The position numbers were made by a program, and so were the translations under genes. From Triticum aestivum (lineage: Eukaryota; Streptophyta; Magnoliopsida; Poales; Poaceae), in contig NC_057796.1 of NCBI RefSeq assembly GCF_018294505.1, forward strand, positions 193,950,027-194,014,026: a stretch of DNA of 64,000 nt, written 5' to 3'. This document shows positions 37,001 to 46,674 of the stretch, piece by piece. The notes under the pieces were generated by a model, which was not told the origin of the DNA, ran no database searches, and saw only the letters and a list, made by a program, of their open reading frames with translations. The number at the start of each line of letters is the position of its first letter. Position 1 is the stretch's first letter.

Positions 37001-38560
37001 AACCTCCATATTGTTCCTTCGGGTGCAATCACTCCCCCTCCTAAGGAGTTTGGCAAGGTGAACCTCCACGTTGTTACCCAGGGTTCCCTCAATACCCTCG
37101 TTGCTAAACCAGATCTCGTGGATAGCATCAAAAGGCTACAGAAGTATGACTCTGAAGCCCACAAGATTAAGCGCTACCTCGCAGAAGGAAAGCCCTCATT
37201 CTTCACCATTGCTGAAGATGGCACCCTATACTTCAAGGGCTGCCTAGTGGTGCCATGTGCAGAGAAAAACCTGGATATGACACAGGAAGTTATGAAAGAA
37301 GCTCATGATACACCTCTGTGTATCCATCCTAGTAGTACAAAGATGTACCAAGACATCCGTCAGAGATTCTGGTGGTCTAATATGAAACAAGCCATTGCTC
37401 GTTATGTTGCTGAGTGTGACATTTGCCGTCGTATCAAAGCAGAACATCAAAGGCCTGCTGGAACTCTGCAACCTATCTCTATTCCTGAATGGAAATGGGA
37501 CCATGTTGAAATGGACTTCGTCACTGGATTTCCCAAATCACAGAAAGGTAATGATGCTATTCTTCTCGTCATTGACCGACTTTCCAAAGTTGCACATTTT
37601 CTGGCGGTCAAGGAAACGATCACTGCTAGTCAACTGGCAACGCTCTATATGTCCAGGATTGTTTCACTCCATGGTATTCCATTGGTTATCAGCTCAGACC
37701 GTGGCAGCTTATTCACTTCACGATTCTGGGCAAGTTTCCAAGAAGCTATGGGAACTCATCTGTCATTCAGTACTGCGTTTCATCCTCAATCGCAAGGACA
37801 AGTTGAACGCGTCAACCAAGTTCTCGAAGACATGCTACGAGCTTGCGTTATTTCCTTCGGCAAGAAATGGGAGGAATCTCTCCCGTATGCTGAGTTCTCT
37901 TATAATAATAGCTATCAAGCTAGTCTGAAGATGGCCCCCTTCGAAGTGTTATATGGACGAAAGTGTCGGACCCCTCTGAACTGGTCAGAAATCGGGGAAC
38001 GTCCACTCTTCGGCCCGGATATTATCCAAGATGCCGAAGAACAAGTCCGCATTATTCGCGAGAATCTCAAGACTGCTCAGTCACGTCAGAAGAGTCAGTA
38101 TGACCGTCATCATAAAGACATGGTCTATCAACCTGGCGAAAAGGCTTATCTTCGAGTCACACCTATGAAGGGTGCTCACCGCTTCAGGATCAAGGGCAAA
38201 CTAGCTCCTCGCTATATTGGCCCATTCACTATTCTCGAAAGGCGTGGAAAAGTGGCATACCAACTGGAGCTACCGCCGAACCTTTCTCAGGTTCACGATG
38301 TGTTCCATGTGTCACAGCTCCGCCGTTGCTTCAAGGACCCAATCCGAGCTGTGGATCATGAAGTGCTCGAATTGCAGCAGGACCTCTCCTATAAGGAACA
38401 TCCGGTCCGCATTCTCGACCAAGCTGAACGCCGCACACGTCAGAAGGCGATCAAGTTTCTCAAAGTCCAGTGGTCGCACCATTCTGAAGATGAGGCCACT
38501 TGGGAATGAGAGGATCGTCTGCGCGAAGAATACCCCGCACTGTTTCCTTCTACCTCCTAA
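34082..38560 (+). pseudogene. Gag-pol polyprotein of element F, two premature stops
   Basis: One frame of about 1492 codons. Order: gag; zinc knuckle [14 protein letters not shown] near residue 300; protease FDTGASHSF near 373; reverse transcriptase with VYLDDIL near 690; RNase H starting at [10 protein letters not shown] near 839; integrase with zinc region, D (EMDFVTGF), D (SSDRGSLF), E (GQVERVN); C-terminal chromodomain. TGA at 36749-36751 interrupts RNase H after LKQW, and TGA at 38507-38509 interrupts the chromodomain after EATWE. Both fit CGA to TGA. The RT loop has L in DLRLGYHQ where S is usual. Chromodomains of this group direct integration toward marked chromatin. Confidence 0.9.
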
Positions 38561-38584
38561 ATCTCGGGACGAGATTTCTTGTAG

Positions 38585-38595
38585 TGGAGGAGATT
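38585..38595 (+). other. Polypurine tract of element F
   Basis: TGGAGGAGATT directly precedes the 3' LTR and primes plus-strand synthesis. Confidence 0.75.
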
Positions 38596-41500
38596 TGTAA
38601 CACCCCGAGAATTATGCTACAGTAACTCCCTGTGATTAAGCTAATCATGTTGCTAAACAGAGCTTGATCACATTTGAATCACATTCCTTTTCAAACTCCT
38701 AATTCAAACTTCAATTAAATTTAAAAGTGGAAAATAAAAGTTTTCAAAAATTTAAATAAAAATGTTCGGGCCCTGCCAGAAATTGCACTGATAATTATTG
38801 TGGAGAAAACACATTTTTATAAAATGCCTAAATACTTTTAAATGAAATAAAACAGAAAAGAAAATAAACAAATAAAAAGAAAACAGAAAACAGAACAGAC
38901 AGGGAAAAAAGAAAAAAAAAGGAGAAGGCCCCTCCCCCCCACTGGACCGCTGGCCCAACTGGGCCGACCCCCGGCCCAGCCGGCCGAGCCCATCTCCCAC
39001 TCCCCCTCGCCCCCTTCCCTGTTCCCCCGACCGGGGTCGGAACAGGGGNNNNNNNNNNNNNNNNNNNNNNNNNNNNNNNNNNNNNNNNNNNNNNNNNNNN
39101 NNNNNNNNNNNNNNNNNNNNNNNNNNNNNNNNNNNNNNNNNNNNNNNNNNNNNNNNNNNNNNNNNNNNNNNNNNNNNNNNNNNNNNNNNNNNNNNNNNNN
39201 NNNNNNNNNNNNNNNNNNNNNNNNNNNNNNNNNNNNNNNNNNNNNNNNNNNNNNNNNNNNNNNNNNNNNNNNNNNNNNNNNNNNNNNNNNNNNNNNNNNN
39301 NNNNNNNNNNNNNNNNNNNNNNNNNNNNNNNNNNNNNNNNNNNNNNNNNNNNNNNNNNNNNNNNNNNNNNNNNNNNNNNNNNNNNNNNNNNNNNNNNNNN
39401 NNNNNNNNNNNNNNNNNNNNNNNNNNNNNNNNNNNNNNNNNNNNNNNNNNNNNNNNNNNNNNNNNNNNNNNNNNNNNNNNNNNNNNNNNNNNNNNNNNNN
39501 NNNNNNNNNNNNNNNNNNNNNNNNNNNNNNNNNNNNNNNNNNNNNNNNNNNNNNNNNNNNNNNNNNNNNNNNNNNNNNNNNNNNNNNNNNNNNNNNNNNN
39601 NNNNNNNNNNNNNNNNNNNNNNNNNNNNNNNNNNNNNNNNNNNNNNNNNNNNNNNNNNNNNNNNNNNNNNNNNNNNNNNNNNNNNNNNNNNNNNNNNNNN
39701 NNNNNNNNNNNNNNNNNNNNNNNNNNNNNNNNTCTCCCTCTCGGCCGCTGCGCCTCCCCCGTCAGATCCACCTCCCTCTCCCCTTCGATCCCCACTGCCC
39801 GAGCGTGCTCGCCGCCGTTCACCGTCGTTCCCGCGGCCACCGTGCCCCAACCGCCTCTTCGCCGTGTCGTACGCCGTCGCCGCCCTCGACTACACCACCT
39901 CCACCTCTCCGTTGGAGCTCCGAGCCACGGCAACGGCCTCCCCGAGCTCGTCTTCCCCGCACGGCCGCCGTCGGTCGCCGCCCCGTTTCACCGCCTCGAG
40001 CCTCCCCGAGCACGCTGCCGTCCCCCTACAGCCTCGCCGTGAGCCTCTCCCCCTCCTCCCCTGTCTTTTCTCTCTCGCGCGCCCCCTAGCTTCTTCCCCG
40101 CGCGCGCCCGAACGCCGCGCCGCGGAGCTCGCCGCCGGCGGGTCTCCGGTGACCTGTTGGTCACGGGCTCAAGCCCGTTGCACTCCCCACCTCGCGTAGA
40201 TGCCCCCCAGCCCCTCCGCTTGCTCGATAGGCCGCCGTAGCCTCGTTTCCGTCGGGCACCCGTGCGCGCCGCCGCCTCCGCCGCTCGCCGGCGCCGATTC
40301 CGGCCAAGTCCGGCGAAGCCCCGGCCACCCCTGGATGCGGCGCTGCGAGCCCTTTCGAATGGGCCTAGCCCCGCTCCTCCCCGAGCCCCGTAGCGCGATT
40401 CCGGCCACCTCCGGTGAGGGGCCGCCGCTGCTTTGGTCGCCGGAGTTGCTCCGGCACCGGCCGCCGACGTGGCCGGCCTGGGCCCCCCCAGTGCCACTGC
40501 CAGTGGGCCCGTCGGCCCCGTTGACTGGGTCCACCCAGTCAACGTGCTGACTGGGCAGGCCCAGCCACTGACATGCGGGCCCCGCCGCAAAATTAAAAAA
40601 AAAGAAAAAGAAAAATGTTTTATAAATAAAAATAATTAGATTAACTAATCACTCACTGACATATGGGGTCCACCCCCTCTAATTAGACTGTTAGTTTAGT
40701 TTAAATTAATATTAGACTAACAGAGGCTGACATGTGGGTCCCACTGGACCCACCTGTCTGGTTTGACTGGTCAGCCGACCTGTTGACCTGCTGACATCAT
40801 CATTGCCTCATGCTGACGTCATAATTCATTTTTGCTTAATTTAAATAATTCCAGAAATTCAAATAAACTTTGAAAATTCATATCTTTTAAACCGCAACTC
40901 GGATGAAAATGTTTTCTATATGAAAGTTGCTCAGAACGACGAGACGAATCCGAATACGCAGTCCGTTCGTCCACCACACCTCCCTAACCTATCGAACTAG
41001 CAACTTTCCCCCTCCGGTCCGTCTGTCCGAAAACGCGAAACATCGGGAATACCTCCCGGATGTTCCCCCCCTTCGCCGGTACCACCTACTGTCGCGTTAG
41101 GGCACACCTAGCACCGCTCATTGTCATGTCACGCATCGTCATGCTTATGTTTGAATTGTATTTACTGTTTCTTCCCCCCTCTTCTCTCCGGTAGACTACG
41201 AGACCGACACCGCTGCTGCCCAGTTCGACTACGGAGTCGACGACCCCTCCTACTTGCCAGAGCAACCAGGCAAGCCCCCCCCCCTTGATCACCAGATATC
41301 GCCTATTCTTCTCTATACTGCTTGCATTAGAGTAGTGTAGCATGTTACTGTTTTCCGATATCCTATCTTGATGCATAGCCTATCCTTGCTACTACTGTTG
41401 TTACCTTTACCTGCAATCCTACATGCTTAGTATAGGATGCTAGATTTCCATCAGTGGCCCTACATTCTTGTCCGTCTGTTGTGCTATACTATCGGGCCGT

Positions 41501-42916
41501 GATCACCTGGGCGGTGATCACGGGTATATACTTATATACTACATACATGACACATGTGATGACTAAAGTCGGGTCGGCTCGTAGGAGTACCCGCAAGTGG
41601 ATCTTTGTGGCGGAGCGACAGGGCAAGTTGAGACCGCCTAGGTGAGAGGTGGGCCTGGCCCTGGTCGGCGTTCGCGGATACTTAACACGCTTAACGAGAT
41701 CTTGGTATTTGATCTGAGTCTGGCCATTTGGTCTATACGCACTAGCCATCTACGCGGGAGTAGTTATGGGTATCCCGGCGTCGTGGTATCAGCCGAAGCC
41801 TTCTTGACGTCAGCGACTGAGTGGCGCGCGCCGGATTGGACTGGAACGCCACTAGGCTAGGTCTGCTTCCGGCCGCATACGCAACGTGCAGGTGTGCATA
41901 GGGCGATGGGCCCAGACCCCTGCGCGCATAGGGTTAGACCGGCGTGCTGACCGCTCTGTTGTGCTTAGGTGGGGCTGCGACGCGTTGATCTTACGAGGAC
42001 GGGCATGACCCAGAAAAGTGTGTCCGGCCAAATGGGATCGAGCGTGTTGGGTTATGTGGTGCACCCCTGCAGGGAAGTTTATCTATTCGAATAGCCGTGT
42101 CCCTCGGTAAAAGGACGACCCGGAGTTGTACCTTGACCTTATGACAACTAGAACTGGATACTGAATAAAATACACCCTTCCAAGTGCCAGATACAACCCG
42201 GTGATCGCTCTCTAACAGGGCGACGAGGAGGGGATCGCCGGGTAGGATTATGCTATGCGATGCTAATTGGAGGACTTCAATCTACTCTCTTCTACATGCT
42301 GCAAGATGGAGATGACCAGAAGCGTAGTCTTCGACAGGACTAGCTATCCCCCTTTTATTCTGGCATTCTGCAGTTCAGTCCACTGATATGCCCCTTTACA
42401 CATATACTCTTGCATATGTAGTATAGCTCCTTGCTTGCGAGTACTTTGGATGAGTACTCACGGTTGCTTCTCTCCCTCTTTTCCCCCTTTTCTTTTCTAT
42501 CTGGTTGTCACAACCAGATGCTGGAGTCCAGGAGCCAGACGCCACCGTCGACGACGACACCTACGACACTGGAGGTGCCTACTACTACGTGCAGGCCGCT
42601 GACGACGACCAGGAGTAGTTAGGAGGATCCCAGGCAGGAGGCCTGCGCCTCGTTCGATCTGTATCCCAGTTTGTGCTAGCCTTCTTAAGGCAAACTTGTT
42701 TAACTTATGTCTGTACTCAGATATTGTTGCTTCCGCTGACTCGTCTGTGATCGAGCACTTGTATTCGAGCCCTCGAGACCCCTGGCTTGTACTATGATGC
42801 TTGTATGACTTATTTATGTTTTAGAGTTTTGTTGTGATATCTTCCCGTGAGTCCCTGATCTTGGTCGTACACATTTGTGTGCATGATTAGTGTACGGTCA
42901 AATCGGGGGCGTCACA
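38596..42916 (+). repeat. 3' LTR of element F (4321 bp including an N gap)
   Basis: Same start and end as the 5' LTR. Without the N run the length is 3637, close to the 5' LTR minus the corresponding 92 bases (3626). Contains exon-like segments at 41195-41269 and 42518-42618. Confidence 0.9.
39049..39732. other. Assembly gap (684 N)
   Basis: Flanks AACAGGGG and TCTCCCTC match 29473-29480 and 29573-29580 in the 5' LTR, where they are separated by only 92 GC-rich bases. The gap length is therefore probably nominal. Confidence 0.9.
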
Positions 42917-42921
42917 TTAAG

Positions 42922-43207
42922 CGTGATTCGATCAAAATCTGTTGCAAGCCCCAGGGCGGCGATGCGATCTAGCAGCTCGTTCAAGGACGAGACGTCCGCC
43001 GGATCCATCTTTTCGGAGTGTTCGAGACCACTGCGGAGGTGATGTTTGGCGATCGCGGGAGGTGCCGTCAGCTTGAAGGCCGTGCGGGTGCCCATGGTGA
43101 AACCGCCGAGCTGGAGGACCTGTCCCGAAGTTAGGTTTCCTCCAAAAGTGATGTCATTATTGACGACAAGGCGAGCCATCGATCCTTCCGTTGACAACAC
43201 GATGGAC
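42922..43207 (-). pseudogene. Gag N-terminal part of element D, right of F
   Basis: Minus-strand frame with MARLVVNNDITF, LGGFTMGTRTAF and SSLNELLDRIAALG, homologous to the gag start of A. The remaining gag lies beyond element F. Confidence 0.75.
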
Positions 43208-43225
43208 CTCTCAATGAAAGCACCA
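43208..43225 (-). other. Primer binding site of element D
   Basis: Minus-strand TGGTGCTTTCATTGAGAG, the same 18-mer as in element A. Confidence 0.6.
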
Positions 43226-43226
43226 A

Positions 43227-43700
43227 TGTCGGTGTCAAAACCGGCAGATCTCGGGTAGGGGGTCCCGAATTGTGTGTGTATGGATTGATGGTAACAAGGG
43301 ACAAGTGGGACCCAATGTTTATCCAGGTTCGGGCTCTCTTAATGGAGGTAAAACCCTACGTCCTGCTTGATTGTATTTGATGAGTATAGGGGTTACAAGA
43401 GTTGATCTACCTCGAGATCGTAATGGCTAAACCCTAGCCGTCTAGCCTATGAGAATTCTGATAGCCTCCACGGATTAAACCCTCCGGTTTATATACACAC
43501 CGGAGGGGCCTAGGGTTGTACAGAGTCGGTTTGCAGAGGAAGGAAATAGTACATCCGAACATTAAACTTGTCGTCTACGCACATCGGAGTCCTACCCAGA
43601 CACGGGGGAAAGCCTTTTGCTTCTATCTTCTCGGCCCATCAGTCCGTCCCATGTCGAATAGTCCGGACACCCGGGGACCCCCTGATCCAGGACTCCCTCA
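43227..43700 (-). repeat. 5' LTR of element D (474 bp)
   Basis: Same ends as the LTR of A (minus TGAGGGAGTCC, plus-strand start TGTCGGTGTC), but with many substitutions relative to A and to the solo LTR at 25886. This fits D being the older host element. Confidence 0.85.
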
Positions 43701-44035
43701 CATGTCACCAAAATTATATCATTCAAAGCTAAGTTCAAATAGAAATCAAACGATATAATTTTTGTTGCCATGCAATAACATTTTTTCAATTAAATCTTTG
43801 GTCAAATTTTAGCACATACAAAAGGGACTAATAAACCAGGACCTAGGTAGTACACCAGGATGAAGACAATGATACTACATATAATTAACGCCAAATAAGA
43901 GCAAGGGATCACACATGTCATTTACGACTGGAATAAAAATGCCATACACTAATAAAACATTAAGGCCACGAGGCGATGCAGTGCTGGTTACAGGAGGCAA
44001 GAAGAAAGATGCATCCATCAACGACGTCCACCTCC

Positions 44036-44591
44036 TCGACTCAGGGTGCCGGCCCACCGAACGGCGGGTAAGTAGCAGCGGCTTTCGTGGGTAGGTCGAT
44101 GTGCTTCTGAACAATGGCGTCCAAAGATTCCAGCCGCTGGAAGAAGGGTAACGTCTTTCTGTCCTCGCTGGCCTTGTAGTGGCCTGAGTAGACAATTTCC
44201 TTGTAGATTTGGATGTGCAGGTTGACGGTTTCTTGCATGGCGAGGCGTTGCGTGGCGAGCGTGGCCTCGAGGTGCATATTCTTCGTCGCGACCTCCGTCA
44301 GCTGCAGGGCCACCAGTGCTTCAAAGAGTTCGTCACCTTGGAGGCCGATGAGGGTGGCAGGCAACGAGGAGCCTGGGCGCGCAGGCTGGAGCAGTACGGC
44401 AAGGTCGTCCGTGCACTTCTTGATGGCGGTGAACTTGCGGATGGAGCCGACCATCATCTCGCACATGCGAGAGGCGAAGCCGGCGTCGAGGAGGGCTATG
44501 ACGCCAGCGGTGGCCAGCACCGTCTGGATACGATGCGCGGTGCGGGGCCGATCCGGCACAGCCGACTGTCGCTCGCGTCCATCGACGCCAT
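44036..44591 (-). pseudogene. Small unknown gene, about 180 residues, with an early frame break
   Basis: The main frame (44559-44041) encodes 172 residues ending YPPFGGPAP, with helical segments such as LATAGVIALLDAGFASR and many A, L and E. A TATA motif (44690-44697) lies upstream and the first ATG is at 44591, but that ATG is one base out of frame with the long ORF, and its own frame stops after about 31 codons. So it is a pseudogene, a sequencing error, or it starts elsewhere. I do not recognise the family. The plus-strand ORF over the same bases (44209-44661) looks like a shadow. Confidence 0.45.
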
Positions 44592-44689
44592 GGGTCCTTG
44601 TGGCTTCTGGTCACTTGGTCTTGGTCTTGGATTGGAGTGGGCAGTATTGCGCAAAGACTAGGAGTAGATGGATTGGAGTGGTGGGCACC

Positions 44690-44697
44690 TTTATATG
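44690..44697 (-). promoter_or_regulatory. TATA box upstream of the 44.0-44.6 kb gene
   Basis: Minus-strand ATATAAAG about 100 bases before the ATG at 44591. Confidence 0.5.
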
Positions 44698-44699
44698 AG

Positions 44700-45092
44700 A
44701 GTCCAAACTTCATTGCATTCACATCGTGCTGGCTCCATTCTGCTTCTCCAATTACTTACCTCTGCATGCTAATTGAATGCGGAGGGATCATTGACCGTTA
44801 ACGTTTCGGGAACCGCTACCCTCTCCCTCATTGGCATTCAAGCCGTATCAATGTAAATGCGTGTCAAAAAGAGACTAGTCCATAGTAGTATACTCAATAT
44901 TGTGCACCGTGACCAAGGCGGAGAGGAAAATGAGAGAACTTAATACATATTTATTTACGGTGTAGATTCACTCATTTTGCTCCGTATGTACTCATTTACG
45001 GTGTAGTCACTTGTTGAAATCTCGAGAAAGAAAAATATTTAGGAACGGAGAGAGTAGTCCCTCCTTTCCGGTTTACAGGGCTATACCATTAA
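44700..45092. other. Intergenic sequence
   Basis: Contains a Stowaway-type half terminus (TCCCTCCTTTCCGGTTTAC near 45059) without a visible partner. No ORF of note. Confidence 0.4.
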
Positions 45093-45471
45093 GAGAAAGT
45101 ACAATTGTGGGCTTATAATCTACTTACATGGCAATTTTTTCTATGTGGAGGAGAGAGACATAAAAAAGGAAGGGGAGTGGGCTCTCATGCAAGAGCCTGG
45201 CTATATGCGTGCTCCAACGTAGATGCAATAAATGTGAGGAAAGAGATAGAGAGAAGATGAGAGGCAGATGCAATAAATGTGAGGAAAGAGATGGGGTACT
45301 AATCTTATAGCCAACCTTATAGCTAAGCTTGTTGTATATGTGTTGGTTATAACTGATATGGCAACATCTTATAGTCAACAGTTGGCTGTATTATTAATTT
45401 TTTTGTCTCTCTCCTCCACATAGGCAAAGTTGCCATGTAAGCAGGCTATAAGCCCACTATTGTACTTGCTC
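45093..45471. mobile_element. MITE with long inverted repeats, PIF/Harbinger-like (379 bp)
   Basis: Terminal inverted repeats of about 65-70 bases, GAGAAAGTACAATTGTGGGC at the left and the complement of GAGCAAGTACAATAGTGGGC at the right, flanked by TAA on both sides (45090-45092, 45472-45474). A 3-bp TAA duplication fits the Harbinger/Tourist superfamily. Internally GATGCAATAAATGTGAGG is repeated. No transposase. Confidence 0.75.
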
Positions 45472-45699
45472 TAAACTGACCGCTGCATGCCGTGCTAGGT
45501 ACTACGTCCCACGTCTCTCATTGGTTGATTCCTATCCATGTCTAGAAACAACAAACATGGTCGGGTTTGTTTTGGGATATTTGATTTTTGTAAGATGACT
45601 ATTACTAGCAATCACCACAATAACCATTAGATCTGCATCCGACGGTGCCACCTATTGGACGCAAACAACAATAGAAAAGAATTTCGAACAAACTGCCGC

Positions 45700-46560
45700 A
45701 CCATACCCCACCCCTACACAAAGACTGCCAAGCGAGCGTTTGCAACTGCCATGTTCGGGATGTGCTTGGCTATCCGCCTCTTCGAGAAGACGAACAATTA
45801 TGTTACTACTTCTACAGTAGCAAATCAACTGCTGCATGTCCATCCACCGCGTGCGGGAGGGATAGCTTGTTGTAGTAAGCAAAAGCCTCTCCTCGTCTGC
45901 GAGCCACCGCGCGCATGGGCGAGGGAGAGGGCATAATAGTAGTAAAATCAAGCTTCTTCTTGTTGTACGAGTTGATGCAACACATCATAGCACTGGCCCC
46001 ACATGCTTGCCTCTAAACTTGGCTAAAATACCTGAAGTGTACAATATATTTGCTGCAACCTATAACATTTACCCCACCACAAATTAAAATATATATTCCT
46101 GTCTTGACAAGATCAGCATGCAAACTACAATCACCAGGATGACAGGTAGGGCCAAAAGATTATTATAATAAAAAAATGCTTCAAGACGGCCTCATAGCAT
46201 GGAGCCGACTCCAACGATTTTAAGCTTAGACGCACGGTACACGCTATCCTAGATTATGTTACTATACTACCTCCCCTACACATGAAGCTGGCACACGAGC
46301 GTTCGGGTTGCGCTTGGCTCTTCGCCTCTCATGAAGTCGAACAATGATGGTAGTACTACAGTGGAGTACTACTAGTATGCTTCTGGCCATCTGACACCGA
46401 ATGAACTACTGCATGTCCACTGCGTGCGGGAGGGAGAGCGTGTAGCGAAAGCTTCTCCTAGTCCTATGAGCCACCACGCTCATGGGCGAGGGAGATGGCA
46501 TTGCAATCAAACTTCTCCTTGTATGAGTTGATGCGACACATCAAATCAGTGCACTCGATA
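45700..46560. repeat. Two diverged direct repeats of about 280 bp
   Basis: Segments around 45700-45990 and 46270-46555 share blocks such as CCGCGTGCGGGAGGGA / CTGCGTGCGGGAGGGA, GAGCCACC, CATGGGCGAGGGAGA and GAGTTGATGC. Between them is unremarkable AT-rich sequence. This is an old local duplication upstream of the SINA pseudogene. No supported gene. Confidence 0.55.
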
Positions 46561-46674
46561 TATTTCAATAATTTGCATTTACCGATGCATTAATACAATG
46601 CATGCATGCCATGACTTTCCTTTTGATACTTGCATGTGTTGATTTAATGCAGCTTGAAGTAGTATGAATATGTG

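Larger units (their letters stand above)
29035..42916 (+). mobile_element. Element F: Tekay/Del-lineage chromovirus (Ty3/gypsy) with very long LTRs
   Basis: Complete nested element: 5' LTR 29035-32752, primer site, accessory ORF, gag-pol with chromodomain, polypurine tract, 3' LTR 38596-42916. TSD is TTAAG at 29030-29034 and 42917-42921. The RT and the integrase tail ([11 protein letters not shown], then a chromodomain ending in EYPALFP) place it with Tekay/Del chromoviruses. Three premature TGA codons (33615, 36749, 38507) interrupt otherwise intact frames and each fits a CpG transition. The LTRs are very similar, so insertion is relatively recent. It splits gag of D. Family name not assigned. 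Confidence 0.9.
20705..43700 (-). mobile_element. Element D: older Tat-lineage gypsy element hosting several insertions
   Basis: Minus-strand element related to A. Its fragments are integrase (20705-21320), second RNase H (24724-25699), RT/RNase H (25700-27298), protease and gag (27253-29034), gag N-terminus (42922-43207) and the 5' LTR (43227-43700). It is interrupted by C, E2, a short solo LTR and F. All the separated pieces join in the expected order across matching TSDs. The rest of integrase and the 3' LTR lie left of the window. The base after the LTR (43701) begins the gene island. Confidence 0.85.

Noticed and set aside
34286..37504. Antisense ORFs inside gag-pol of F
   Set aside because: Shadows of the strongly supported plus-strand frame.
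38752..39933. Long minus-strand ORFs across the N gap
   Set aside because: They read through 684 undefined bases in GC-rich LTR sequence; no coding evidence.
43706..43850. Possible Stowaway remnant (AAATTATATCATT / GATATAATTTTT)
   Set aside because: No termini or TA duplication could be found.
44209..44698. Plus-strand ORFs over the small gene
   Set aside because: Opposite strand has the TATA box and the better amino-acid pattern.
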